Shown: positions 34,819-42,917 of the stretch, in pieces
Numbering within the stretch: the stretch's first letter is position 1
How the letters are laid out: the number at the start of each line of letters is the position of its first letter
Source of the DNA: Rhodospirillaceae bacterium
GTDB lineage: Bacteria > Pseudomonadota > Alphaproteobacteria > Rhodospirillales > Rhodospirillaceae
NCBI GenBank assembly: GCA_947476925.1
Contig: CANJSF010000005.1
Location: 1 to 64,000, forward strand
Length of the DNA stretch: 64,000 bases
Direction of reading: 5' to 3'
Notes under the pieces: generated by a model
What the model was told of the DNA's origin: nothing
What the model saw: only the letters and a program-made list of their open reading frames with translations
Database searches by the model: none
Translations under genes and position numbers: made by a program

Positions 34819-35322
34819 ATGTTTGAAGAGACAACCAACCTCGGCCGGCGCGTCATGGTTTCGACATTGGGCCTGTCGGCCCTTGGCTCATTGATCAGCA
34901 CGTCAGCGGCGGCCACAGATGCCGATAAATCCAAGAAAGACAACGCCGCAAACGAAAAGCAGATCATCGAATTGGTCACGAATTTCTGTTTAGCCTGGAG
35001 CAGCAAGGATGTCGAAAAGCTCATCCCGTTCGTGTCACCCGAGATCGAGTACCACATGTTCGAGGGCGCGCCGCCAATAAAGGGCGTCGATCAATTCCGC
35101 CAACGCCTCAGCGGCTTCATGTCGGCGATGAAAGAGATCAAGTGGGAGATTTTTCGCAGCCATGCGGTGGGCGACATCGTGCTGAACGAGCGTATCGACC
35201 ACTTCATTCAGGCGCCGGGGTCGGGCAAGCCCGACAACCACTTTCACATCGCCGGCGTGTTCCTGGTGCGCGACAGCAAAATTACGTATTGGGCTGACTA
35301 CAATATGCCCGCGAAGGCCTAA
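34819..35322 (+). CDS. Tat-type limonene-epoxide-hydrolase/SnoaL-fold protein
   Basis: The protein has 167 residues. A twin-arginine-like start (GRRVMVSTLGLSALGSL, cleavage near SAAA) is followed by a domain of the LEH/NTF2 fold, with IIELVTNFCLAWSSKDVEKLIPFVSPEIEYHMFEGAPPIKG and a YWADYNMP end. In limonene-1,2-epoxide hydrolase these positions form a small-molecule pocket; activity here is unproven. AAGGAG precedes the ATG. The gene is followed 14 bp later by a four-helix membrane protein on the same strand. Confidence 0.82.
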   Translation: MFEETTNLGRRVMVSTLGLSALGSLISTSAAATDADKSKKDNAANEKQIIELVTNFCLAWSSKDVEKLIPFVSPEIEYHMFEGAPPIKGVDQFRQRLSGFMSAMKEIKWEIFRSHAVGDIVLNERIDHFIQAPGSGKPDNHFHIAGVFLVRDSKITYWADYNMPAKA

Positions 35323-35336
35323 AAATTGAACTGATC

Positions 35337-35750
35337 ATGAACAGCTCACTCGCGCTATCGATCAGGCGTTGGCTCGTGCGAGCGATTTTATTGTTTGCGA
35401 CTTTGTTGTACGCGGAAATCGGGCGGAGGTTTTTGTTTGATCCAGTCGCCACGATTGCGCGCTTCAGTATTGAGCTGCCGCAGCCCGCATCCGTTACAAC
35501 CGTTCGCGCCATCATGGGCGCATTTTTCTTCGGCTTATCGGTCACCGCTGGCTATGGGCTGTTGTTTGCCAAACGAACAGTTGCGTGCCTGTGGGTGATG
35601 GTAACGTTCATCTTCTTCGTTCTGATTGGGCGGATTCTCGGCCTTCAACTCGACGGCGCGGACGCCATCAACCTGAGTGAACTTCGCAACGAAGCCATGG
35701 GAATGACACTCTACGTCTTGGCGCTAATCCTCACACCTCGCCAACGTTAA
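35337..35750 (+). CDS. Small four-helix membrane protein (DUF4345-like)
   Basis: The protein has 137 residues with four predicted membrane helices and a conserved-looking RAIMGAFFFGLSVTAGYGLLF followed by GRILGLQLDG. This pattern fits the DUF4345-type group of small membrane proteins; function unknown. It ends in basic residues (TPRQR). It is probably co-transcribed with the preceding LEH-fold gene. A hairpin lies about 20 bp after the stop. Confidence 0.75.
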   Translation: MNSSLALSIRRWLVRAILLFATLLYAEIGRRFLFDPVATIARFSIELPQPASVTTVRAIMGAFFFGLSVTAGYGLLFAKRTVACLWVMVTFIFFVLIGRILGLQLDGADAINLSELRNEAMGMTLYVLALILTPRQR

Positions 35751-35770
35751 AATTGTTTCGCGAGCAACAC

Positions 35771-35798
35771 GAACGCCAGCGTTTGATCGCTGGCGTTC
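35771..35798. terminator. Hairpin between convergent genes
   Basis: A perfect 11-bp stem (GAACGCCAGCG with CGCTGGCGTTC) has a 6-base loop. No T-run follows on either side. It sits between the convergent membrane-protein and collagen-like genes, so it is probably a shared 3' end or a Rho-dependent stop. Confidence 0.65.
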
Positions 35799-35867
35799 AG
35801 TGTCTGAAGGGGTTCAGCCGTGGACCGTCGATCAACTGGGCCGAAACCTGCATGTGTAGCTTTCGGG

Positions 35868-36260
35868 TTACCGCGGCGGGACGACCACAACCGTGCTCCC
35901 ACCGGTGCCTGTTGTTCCTTGGGCACCAGCTGTTCCTCTGTTTCCGGTAGCGCCCTGTTTGCCAGTGGCTCCCGTATCACCCGTGTTACCTTGATTGCCG
36001 GTGGCACCCTGGGCGCCTGTATATCCCGTGTTGCCCTGGTTTCCTGTTTCACCCTGAGCACCGGTGTACCCTGTATTTCCGGTATTCCCGGTAGCACCTT
36101 GGGCGCCGGTGTAACCCGTGTTTCCGGTGGCGCCTTGCATACCTTGGGCACCGGTGTAGCCTGTGTTACCGGTGTTTCCCTGCTCTCCTCGTGGGCCCGT
36201 GCACGCGCCCAGCAATAGCGCAGCGACGATCATTAGTGCTTTTGGTGTAGAATTATCCAT
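35868..36260 (-). CDS. Collagen-like lipoprotein
   Basis: The protein has 130 residues. The signal peptide ends at lipobox LGAC (Cys20), so the mature protein is lipid-anchored. Then follow 33 uninterrupted Gly-X-Y triplets, from GPRGEQ to GTTGTG, and a short tail ending TVVVVPPR. Only one triplet contains proline; threonine dominates the Y position, as in some bacterial and viral collagens. It would form a triple helix projecting from the membrane. A strong AGGAGG supports the ATG at 36260 rather than the GTG just before it. No neighbouring adhesin or spore gene explains it. Confidence 0.85.
   Translation of the reverse strand: MDNSTPKALMIVAALLLGACTGPRGEQGNTGNTGYTGAQGMQGATGNTGYTGAQGATGNTGNTGYTGAQGETGNQGNTGYTGAQGATGNQGNTGDTGATGKQGATGNRGTAGAQGTTGTGGSTVVVVPPR
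35895..36190 (-). repeat. Tandem DNA repeats encoding Gly-X-Y triplets
   Basis: Imperfect repeats encode a recurring [13 protein letters not shown] unit inside the collagen-like gene. Copies differ mostly at third positions, so the repeat is an old duplication with continued selection on protein. Length change by recombination is possible. Confidence 0.8.
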
Positions 36261-36350
36261 CACGTTCCCTCCTGGGAAAGATCCAACTAAAAAAGTCGAA
36301 TCGGAAATCTCAGGATAAGAGCGATGCGCGTGCGGTAGTAGAATCGGATA

Positions 36351-38288
36351 CTACCTAGAGGCCCCAACCGGCAAAGCGAAGGCTAACAATTGATCGCTGA
36401 GTTCTGTGCCGGCCAAAATACTCCCGCCTGCCGCAATCAGCACGTACTGCCGCCCTTCATATTCGTACGTCATGGGCACGGCCATGGCGGGCACCGGCAA
36501 CGGCGTTGACCACAGCTCTTTTCCAGTGTCGGTGTCGTAAGCACGCAAAACGGGGTCGAAGGTTGCAGCCATAAAAATCAGTCCGCCGCCGGTGAGCATC
36601 GGGCCGCCAACAATCGGCGAGCCCCACGCGGCTGGGCTTTTAAGCAGTTTGAACGGACCAAAGGGCACTTGGCCCACGGGCCTGCGCCACGCTTGGTCGC
36701 CGGTATCGAGATCAATGGCCACCAGCTCACCCCAGGGCGGCGGATTGCACGGCACGCCGAAGGGCGATAACCAGCGTCCGAGCAGCAAGTAATAAGTTGT
36801 GCCCTCCATCACGCGCGACCCTGCGGTTTCGGGCACGTTGGGGATATTCGGATCGCCAATCGGAAACAGCTGCGAGGTAAAGGCTAAGTTCTGCGCTTTG
36901 ACAATTAGCCGATTGCGCACGGGATCATACGCCGCGCCGCCCCAATTGCCGCCGCCGGTTGACGCAGGAAATGTGAGCGAGCCTTTCAGGCTGGGCGGCG
37001 TAAACGGGCCGTCATAGCGCATAGACTTAAAGCTCTCACGGCATTTGCCCCGATCCCAAAACGTCAGACCAAAAATTTCGTCTTCTTTGATGAGTTGGCT
37101 CGAGAATGGTTCGGGCTTCACTGGGCGCGGCTGAGTGGGCGACGCGACTTCGCCGGGAATATCCGAGGCCGGTGCCGCGCGTTCCTCAATTGGGAATAGC
37201 GATTCGCCGGTTTCGCGATTGAACACAAATACCGTGCCCATCTTGGTAATTTGAATCACGGCGGGCACCTTGCGGCCTTCGCGCGTGATATCAGCAACAA
37301 TGGGTTGGGCGGGCGTGTCGTAGTCCAATATATCGTGATGCACGAACTGAAAGTGCCACTTCACTTGGCCCGAGCTTGCGTCGATAGCCAGCAGCGCGTT
37401 GGCATAGGGAATAGGGTCGTTGCGCAGCGCGCCATAAAAGTCGGGGCTGGGGCTGCCGGTGGGGATGAACACCAAATTCCGCTCGGCATCAATCGCATAG
37501 GGCGGCCACACATCAGCATTACCGGTTTTGTCACTCATGGCCTCGGGGATGGTCACCAAGCGCCATTGCATCATGCCGGTACGGGCATCAAACGCGCGGA
37601 TCACACCGTCGGGTTGATTGGCACGAATGTTATCGCCCACCGAACCAGCGACAATGACAGTGTCTTTCAAAATTGAAGGGGGTGATGTGAATCGAATATG
37701 CCCCGTGCCGCCGTGGTCGGGCGAAGCCATATCCAAGAATCCACCGGTGCCGAAATCTGTGCAGGGCTGGCCGGTCTTGGCATCAAGCACAATCAGCCGA
37801 CCGCCATATTGTTGCAGGAAAATGCGGCTCTGGCAGGCGCGCGGCGCTGCGTCGCTTTGCACCAATTCATCGCGCCAATAAGCCACGCCACGGCAGGTGC
37901 CGGGAACGGCCGGCGCTTTGATAAGTGATGCAAAAGGATCAAACGCCCATTTCTCGTTGCCGGTTTTGGGATCGAGCGAAATAACACGCCCATACTGCGT
38001 ACAAATGAACAGCGAACCTTCCGCCAAAATGGGCGTGACTTCGTAGTTGGCGGTTTTGCCTCCGGCGGTGAATTTTGCGGCGTCGCCGTTTTTGTGCGTC
38101 CAGGCGATCTTGAGCCCCGCAACATTAGCGCGATTTATCTGATCGAGCGCGGAATACTGCCCACCGCCGGGCGTGCCGCCGATCGAGTTCCAGGTGCGGT
38201 TAGCGGCCAAATCATCAGCCGATACACTCCACGCCCACAACGACACAAACCCAGCGCAGAGCACCCGAAACAGATTCACCCACTTCAT
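36351..38288 (-). CDS. PQQ-dependent dehydrogenase (quinoprotein, soluble glucose-dehydrogenase-like)
   Basis: The protein has 645 residues. A Sec signal peptide (about 1-24) precedes an eight-bladed propeller with W-motif repeats such as GNEKWAFDP, GMMQWRLVTI and GKELWSTPLP. WHFQFVHHDILDYDTPAQP carries the catalytic Asp of the membrane glucose-dehydrogenase family, and GGNWGGAAYDP matches the cofactor region. It lacks the N-terminal membrane helices of mGDH, so it should be a soluble periplasmic alcohol/sugar dehydrogenase. No PQQ synthesis gene is in the window. GGGGAGA precedes the ATG. Confidence 0.9.
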   Translation of the reverse strand: MKWVNLFRVLCAGFVSLWAWSVSADDLAANRTWNSIGGTPGGGQYSALDQINRANVAGLKIAWTHKNGDAAKFTAGGKTANYEVTPILAEGSLFICTQYGRVISLDPKTGNEKWAFDPFASLIKAPAVPGTCRGVAYWRDELVQSDAAPRACQSRIFLQQYGGRLIVLDAKTGQPCTDFGTGGFLDMASPDHGGTGHIRFTSPPSILKDTVIVAGSVGDNIRANQPDGVIRAFDARTGMMQWRLVTIPEAMSDKTGNADVWPPYAIDAERNLVFIPTGSPSPDFYGALRNDPIPYANALLAIDASSGQVKWHFQFVHHDILDYDTPAQPIVADITREGRKVPAVIQITKMGTVFVFNRETGESLFPIEERAAPASDIPGEVASPTQPRPVKPEPFSSQLIKEDEIFGLTFWDRGKCRESFKSMRYDGPFTPPSLKGSLTFPASTGGGNWGGAAYDPVRNRLIVKAQNLAFTSQLFPIGDPNIPNVPETAGSRVMEGTTYYLLLGRWLSPFGVPCNPPPWGELVAIDLDTGDQAWRRPVGQVPFGPFKLLKSPAAWGSPIVGGPMLTGGGLIFMAATFDPVLRAYDTDTGKELWSTPLPVPAMAVPMTYEYEGRQYVLIAAGGSILAGTELSDQLLAFALPVGASR

Positions 38289-38358
38289 TGTCGTTCTCCC
38301 CTCGCCGCAACCGGAAGTCAGATTATAGTAGTGCCAATGCTCTGCCCATGGAGAGATC

Positions 38359-39456
38359 GTGACCTCACGCCCCGCTCGCCTTGAAAGCCCGCTGTTTCAA
38401 AACGCTCCCCACGACAAGCTAAAAGGCTTGGTGTTGGGTCCGGGCCCGGCGGGGCGGTGTGATGACGCGAAGGTGGGTATCGGAGTGCCGCACTGGGACG
38501 CCACCGCGCAGCATTGGAAACTTTGGTACTATTGCCGCGACCAGGCCTTTAGCGCACAAGCCCCGCCATCGCTTGGCAGCGGCTCGATTGCCATGGCCAC
38601 GTCAACAGATGGAATTACCTGGCAGCGTACGACCGGCTTGATGCGCGGCGGCGCCATTCTTGAGCCGAGCCTTGATGCAGATGACTTTGACTCGCTGCAC
38701 GTCGGTCTTACCGATGTGAAGCTCCATAACGACCGCTATCATATGTGGACATTCGGCGGCAACTTCGGCACCGCTGAGACAAAAATTGGCAATCTCCCGG
38801 GCCTGCGGCTGCGATCAGGTCTTGTGGTCAGCGACGATGGCCTGGCTTGGACGCGCGTGCGCGGACCCGCCGAGGGCGGTGCTATGGCCAACATCCCTGA
38901 CGGCTCTCTGTATTGCTCGTGGCCCAATGCGTTGCACACGGATGGTAAAATTTATCTCTACACGTCGCGAACAGACGTCAATTTTAGCCGTTGGGATACC
39001 TTGATCTTCACCTCATGCGATGGCGCTAAAACCTGGAGCGCGGGCCAGCCCATTCAGTGGCTGGATCAATCGCCTGGCTACGACGGCGCGGGCGAGCTCA
39101 CGCGCAGCATCATGCCTAATCCATTGCCGACCGGTCACCGCTGGCTGATGGCCTATACCGCACTCGATGGTTCGGCCCAACGCTTACACCGCCGATCCAT
39201 TGCTTTGGCGGTATCGGACGATGCGTTGTCGTGGCGCCGGCTTTACGACAAACCCGTATTTGAGATCGAAGATGAGACGGCCTGGGATGGCGGCGGAGTC
39301 GCCGCGCCTCACTTACGCCGCGTCGGAGATGAGTGGCGGTTGTATTACTATGGCTTTCCCAAAGCACAATTTGATAACGCCTTACCCAAAGGCGTGGGGC
39401 TTGCCGTTACAAAATCAGCAGACCTGCGCGGATTTGTGCGTTTTTCCGAGGGCTAG
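38359..39456 (+). CDS. Five-bladed propeller glycosidase-like protein (GH43/GH32-type fold)
   Basis: The protein has 365 residues with no signal peptide. Repeats such as SIAMATSTDGITWQRTTGL, GLVVSDDGLAWTRVRGP and IALAVSDDALSWRRLYDKP match the arabinanase/invertase-type beta-propeller. Candidate acidic residues occur in VGLTDVKLHNDRYHMW and YDGAGELTRS. The substrate is unknown, and it may be a non-catalytic sugar-binding relative. GTG 38359 is preceded by GGAGA. It is divergent from the PQQ dehydrogenase gene, with a 70-bp gap that must hold both promoters. Confidence 0.75.
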   Translation: MTSRPARLESPLFQNAPHDKLKGLVLGPGPAGRCDDAKVGIGVPHWDATAQHWKLWYYCRDQAFSAQAPPSLGSGSIAMATSTDGITWQRTTGLMRGGAILEPSLDADDFDSLHVGLTDVKLHNDRYHMWTFGGNFGTAETKIGNLPGLRLRSGLVVSDDGLAWTRVRGPAEGGAMANIPDGSLYCSWPNALHTDGKIYLYTSRTDVNFSRWDTLIFTSCDGAKTWSAGQPIQWLDQSPGYDGAGELTRSIMPNPLPTGHRWLMAYTALDGSAQRLHRRSIALAVSDDALSWRRLYDKPVFEIEDETAWDGGGVAAPHLRRVGDEWRLYYYGFPKAQFDNALPKGVGLAVTKSADLRGFVRFSEG

Positions 39457-39490
39457 TGCTCCTGATTTTGGGATGAAATTTCAACCTTGC

Positions 39491-39507
39491 GTTCACCTCT
39501 TGTGAAC
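39491..39507. repeat. Inverted repeat before the REC-GGDEF gene
   Basis: GTTCAC and GTGAAC are separated by five bases. About 45 bp on there is a second palindrome, TTGCCA-TT-TGGCAA (39553-39566). Either could be an operator for the REC-GGDEF gene. Confidence 0.35.
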
Positions 39508-39589
39508 CATTTTACGGCATAAAATCTCACCACCCGCGAGAAGGCTGTGCGATTGCCATTTGGCAACGACGGGGCCCCACGGAGAGAGA

Positions 39590-40591
39590 ATGACCGCGAC
39601 GACCGCCCCCATTGCGCCCAGCGCCCCCAAAACATTTGCGCCCGAATCCTTGCGCGTGCTGCTGTTTGAAGACAGCGCCATGGATGCGGCCCTGATCAAA
39701 AAGTTTTTGCAGACAGCCGGCGTGCGCTCGGCCAACATTTTTCACACCGACACCATCCCCTCGGCACTCCAGGTGCTGACGCGCGAGAACGTCGATCTGT
39801 GCCTGACCGATTACTACCTGCGCCCCCATACTGGCTTTGATCTGATGGACGAAGCGCGGCGCTTCGATGTGGATGTGCCGTTTATTGTGCTGACCAGCAT
39901 GGACGACCGCAGCATCGATCATGGCGCATTGTCGCGCGGTGCGTTCGACTTTCTGATTAAGGGCGATCTAACCGTCGAAGGCTTGGAGCGTTCGATGCGC
40001 TACGCGCTGAACCGTCATCGCCGCGAAACCGCCCTGACCAAAGCTGCTGTCTTCGATAGCCTGACAGGGCTGTTGAACCGTAGCGCGTTCATGGACCGCT
40101 TCACCCAAGCCATCGACGACAACCGCCAGCGTAGCGGAACCGTCGGCTTGCTTCATATCAACCTGAACGGCACCAAATTTTTAAACGAAGCCTTTGGCAA
40201 TAAGGTCGGTGACGACGTGTTGAAGGCCGTGGCCAAGAAACTCAGCTCGGTGCGCCGTTCGGCCGACGTGCTGGCCCGCTTTGGCGGCGACGAGTTTACC
40301 TTCGTAATCACCGAGCTCGTACTGCCCAAGCAAAGCATCGCCATTGCCCGACACATGATCGACGCCATAACCGGCGACATCGAAGCGCGTGACGGATCGC
40401 ACCCCGTCACCTGCGCGGCTGGCTTAGTGGCCGAAACCTTATCGCGCTACAACAGCCCGCCGACGGCGGAGTTAGCCGAACGCATGATTCAACTTTCTGG
40501 CCGCGCGATGTTTGAAGCCAAGCAGCGCACACGCATGAGCATGACCTCTGAGCTGATTATGGGCCGCTTGGGTCAAGACCGCGTTCATTAA
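39590..40591 (+). CDS. Response regulator with GGDEF domain (PleD-like)
   Basis: The protein has 333 residues. The N-terminal receiver (about 20-140) has acceptor Asp74 (CLTDYYLRP) and Lys124 (LIKGDL). The GGDEF domain (about 155-320) has the intact signature FGGDEF (231-236) with an RSAD inhibition-type motif before it. However, the first metal-binding aspartate of the cyclase (the D in IDID of PleD) is asparagine here (INLNGTK, Asn191), which may weaken or abolish activity. GGAGAGAGA precedes the ATG. The receiver suggests control by an unlinked histidine kinase. Confidence 0.9.
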   Translation: MTATTAPIAPSAPKTFAPESLRVLLFEDSAMDAALIKKFLQTAGVRSANIFHTDTIPSALQVLTRENVDLCLTDYYLRPHTGFDLMDEARRFDVDVPFIVLTSMDDRSIDHGALSRGAFDFLIKGDLTVEGLERSMRYALNRHRRETALTKAAVFDSLTGLLNRSAFMDRFTQAIDDNRQRSGTVGLLHINLNGTKFLNEAFGNKVGDDVLKAVAKKLSSVRRSADVLARFGGDEFTFVITELVLPKQSIAIARHMIDAITGDIEARDGSHPVTCAAGLVAETLSRYNSPPTAELAERMIQLSGRAMFEAKQRTRMSMTSELIMGRLGQDRVH

Positions 40592-40732
40592 GCCGCCGTC
40601 CGTGTAGCGCGCAGCGACCGTTTCCACCGGCTATTGAAAGCTGTTTACCGGCTATACCAACCACCTGCCGGACGATTCTTCCGACTTAGCGTCTTTTCAT
40701 TTGGTGCCGCACAAAAGGAAATAGATGCGCTT

Positions 40733-40762
40733 GCAACCATACCAACTAGTTGGTATGGTTGC
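40733..40762. promoter_or_regulatory. 30-bp perfect palindrome, probable TetR operator
   Basis: Fifteen bases starting GCAACCATACCAACT are followed by their exact reverse complement. The centre is ACCAACTAGTTGGT. It ends two bases before the TetR start codon, where binding of a TetR dimer would block transcription, so it is a strong candidate for autoregulation. Confidence 0.85.
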
Positions 40763-40764
40763 TG

Positions 40765-41400
40765 ATGCCAAAGAGTACACATCACGAATCCAAAGCCAAG
40801 CTCCTCAACGCAGCGCTGAGTGTCATCCGCGCCAAGGGCTACGCCGCGACGACCGTTGACGACATCTGCCATATGGCGGGCGTGACCAAGGGTAGCTTTT
40901 TCCATCACTTCAAAAGCAAAGACGATTTGGCCCTATCGGCTGCCGCATTTTGGGGCGAGATGACCGAAGGGTTTTTTGCGTCCGCGCCCTACCATGATTC
41001 AATAGACCCGTTGGAACGGTTGCTCGGCTACATCGATTTCAGGGCAGACATTTTGCGGGGCGACTTGCCCGATTACACGTGCCTGCTGGGAACGCTGGTC
41101 CAGGAAACCTACGCAACCCACCCTGACATTCGGGCGGCCTGCGACAAGGGCATGTCCACCCACATTGCGATCCTGACGCGCGACATTGAAGCCGCCAAAC
41201 AGCTTTATGCGCCCGATGCAACATGGAGCGCCGAGAGTATCGGCTACTTGATTCAATCGGTTCTGCAGGGTGCATTTATTTTCGCCAAGGCAAAGCAAGG
41301 CCCCGATGTCGTGCGCGAAAGCCTTGCGCACTTGCGGCGATACTTGCAGCTGATCTTCGCCCAATCCCCCACAACCAAACGAGAGGAACAGCAAACATGA
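40765..41400 (+). CDS. TetR family transcriptional regulator
   Basis: The protein has 211 residues. The N-terminal helix-turn-helix is clear: AALSVIRAKGYAATTVDDICHMAGVTKGSFFHHFKSKDDL, with the family-typical FHHFKSK. The C-terminal ligand domain resembles the group with YTCLLGTLVQETYATHPDIR. The start at 40765 is chosen over one five codons earlier that falls inside the operator palindrome. The gene overlaps the YciI-like gene by four bases and should control it and the AHSA1-type gene behind it. The inducer is unknown. Confidence 0.93.
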   Translation: MPKSTHHESKAKLLNAALSVIRAKGYAATTVDDICHMAGVTKGSFFHHFKSKDDLALSAAAFWGEMTEGFFASAPYHDSIDPLERLLGYIDFRADILRGDLPDYTCLLGTLVQETYATHPDIRAACDKGMSTHIAILTRDIEAAKQLYAPDATWSAESIGYLIQSVLQGAFIFAKAKQGPDVVRESLAHLRRYLQLIFAQSPTTKREEQQT

Positions 41401-41756
41401 CCGCGCCACAGATGAAAAAATTCCTTGTCCTATTCCTCACCCAGCCCGCCGTGCTGGCGGATTGGGCAAAGACCGATCCCGCGTTCAGGCAGGCCGAGGA
41501 GCAAAAAATGCGGGCCGCCTGGGGAAAATGGATGGGCGAGCACAGCAAAATGGTGATCAGCATGGAAGTTGGCGGCAAGACGAAGCGTGCCACAGCCAGC
41601 GGCATTGCCGACACCAAGAACGATATCCACCTGTTCGCGTTCGTCGAGGCTGAGTCTCATGACGCGGCCGCTCAGGCGTTCGAGAATCACCCGCATCTTC
41701 AAATTCCGCAGTCAGCCATCGAAATCATGGAAGTCAAACAGATGGGTGGAATGTGA
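41397..41756 (+). CDS. YciI-like (DGPF) small protein
   Basis: The protein has 119 residues. MKKFLVLFLTQ start, GKWMGEH, VISMEVG, LFAFVEAESHDAAAQAFENHPHL and IEIMEV match the YciI/DGPF ferredoxin-like fold, whose members are mostly uncharacterised. Its ATG overlaps the TetR stop (ATGA), so it is translated with the regulator. It is followed 71 bp later by an AHSA1-type gene. Together they look like a TetR-controlled stress or detoxification unit, which is inference. Confidence 0.75.
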   Translation: MTAPQMKKFLVLFLTQPAVLADWAKTDPAFRQAEEQKMRAAWGKWMGEHSKMVISMEVGGKTKRATASGIADTKNDIHLFAFVEAESHDAAAQAFENHPHLQIPQSAIEIMEVKQMGGM

Positions 41757-41827
41757 CGCGAATGGTGAAAACCAACACTCCGAAATGTGTGGCGAACAAC
41801 TAGTAAAACCAGCCGAAAGGAAAAATT

Positions 41828-42277
41828 ATGACCTCGAATAACACCGTTCGCCTTCACCGCGTACTGACGACGACGCCCGAGAAGGTCTATCGCGCGTTCC
41901 TCGACCCCGATGCGATGGCACGGTGGGTGCCGCCCAATGGCTTTACCGGCAAAGTGCATCACACCGATGCTAAGGTCGGCGGCACTTTCAAAATGTCATT
42001 CACCAATTTCTCCACGGGCTCGGTCGTTTCCTTTGGCGGTGAATACCTCGAACTCGTGCCGCACGAGCGCTTGCGCTACACCGACGTTTTCGATGATCCG
42101 AATTTGCCGGGCACCATGACGGTGACGGTGACGTTGAAAAAAGTATCGGTCGGCACCGAGGTGACCATCGTGCAAGAGGGCGTGCCCGATGTCATTCCGC
42201 TGGAAGCGTGTTATCTCGGCTGGCAGGAATCGATGCTGAACTTGGCGCGGCTGGTCGAGCCTGAGATTCCGAATTAG
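41828..42277 (+). CDS. SRPBCC/AHSA1-family protein
   Basis: The protein has 149 residues in the START-like fold: VRLHRVLTTTPEKVYRAFLDPDAMARWVPPNGF at the front, then GGTFKMSF, GEYLELVPHERLRYTDVF, and a C-terminal GWQESMLNLARLVE. Members bind hydrophobic ligands in a cavity; no catalysis can be claimed. AAAGGAAAAA precedes the ATG. It is the likely last gene of the TetR unit and converges on a GFA-family gene. Confidence 0.9.
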   Translation: MTSNNTVRLHRVLTTTPEKVYRAFLDPDAMARWVPPNGFTGKVHHTDAKVGGTFKMSFTNFSTGSVVSFGGEYLELVPHERLRYTDVFDDPNLPGTMTVTVTLKKVSVGTEVTIVQEGVPDVIPLEACYLGWQESMLNLARLVEPEIPN

Positions 42278-42294
42278 TAAAATCTAACTTTGGC

Positions 42295-42648
42295 TTAAAA
42301 CGCTTTGCCGTTCACATGGTTTGGAGTTAGCGCACGCGGGTCGACGTCCTCCAGCGCGTTGACGTTGATCCCTGCGGCTTCGGTGCAGTCGGGGCTGATA
42401 CCATAGGCAAAACTTTGAATGCCGCACGTCTTGCAAAACATGTGTGCGATTTTCTTAGAGTTGAAACGATACTCGGTCAGGTTGTCGGCACCCGAGAGGA
42501 GAGCGAATTTGTCGCGGGTGGTAAAAGCGAGGATCTGACCCAATCGCTGACAGCGCGAACAATTGCACGTCATGGTTTTGTCGAGATCGACATCAACCTC
42601 GTACGACACTGCGCCGCACTGGCACCCGCCCCTGTAGTGTTTTTCCAT
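42295..42648 (-). CDS. GFA/CENP-V family zinc protein
   Basis: The protein has 117 residues. Zinc-binding cysteines appear as GGCQCGAVSY and CNCSRC near the N-terminus and FCKTCGIQSF later. This is the glutathione-dependent formaldehyde-activating/Mss4-like fold. Despite the family name, few members act on formaldehyde. The ribosome site is weak. Confidence 0.9.
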   Translation of the reverse strand: MEKHYRGGCQCGAVSYEVDVDLDKTMTCNCSRCQRLGQILAFTTRDKFALLSGADNLTEYRFNSKKIAHMFCKTCGIQSFAYGISPDCTEAAGINVNALEDVDPRALTPNHVNGKAF

Positions 42649-42917
42649 GGCTCAACGATCCTTTTCTGACCTGACGCATGAGACTATTGAGAGTGCGCCG
42701 CAAGCGATAGCGGTGGGGCGGCTCACGTCGTTTAACCCCCGGTACTGCCCGCCCGCGGCGAACACAACCGCGACAGGAAAATCGCAGATATTGGTGTTCG
42801 GTATACGGATAACCCCTTGTAGTTTCGAGTGAAAATTGGCGCTTTAGGACTCTTATCCACAACCGTTTGAGGGTATCGTCCCTTCCATAAAAATAAATGC
42901 CGGGGGAGAGCCTTTTC

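Noticed and set aside
35895-36190. Tandem repeats as a CRISPR array
   Set aside because: The repeats are in frame, encode Gly-X-Y triplets and have no unique spacers.
42853-42861. Perfect DnaA box TTATCCACA
   Set aside because: A single 9-base match is expected about once in 64 kb over two strands. There is no cluster of boxes, no AT-rich unwinding region and no dnaA or repABC gene nearby, so no origin is claimed.
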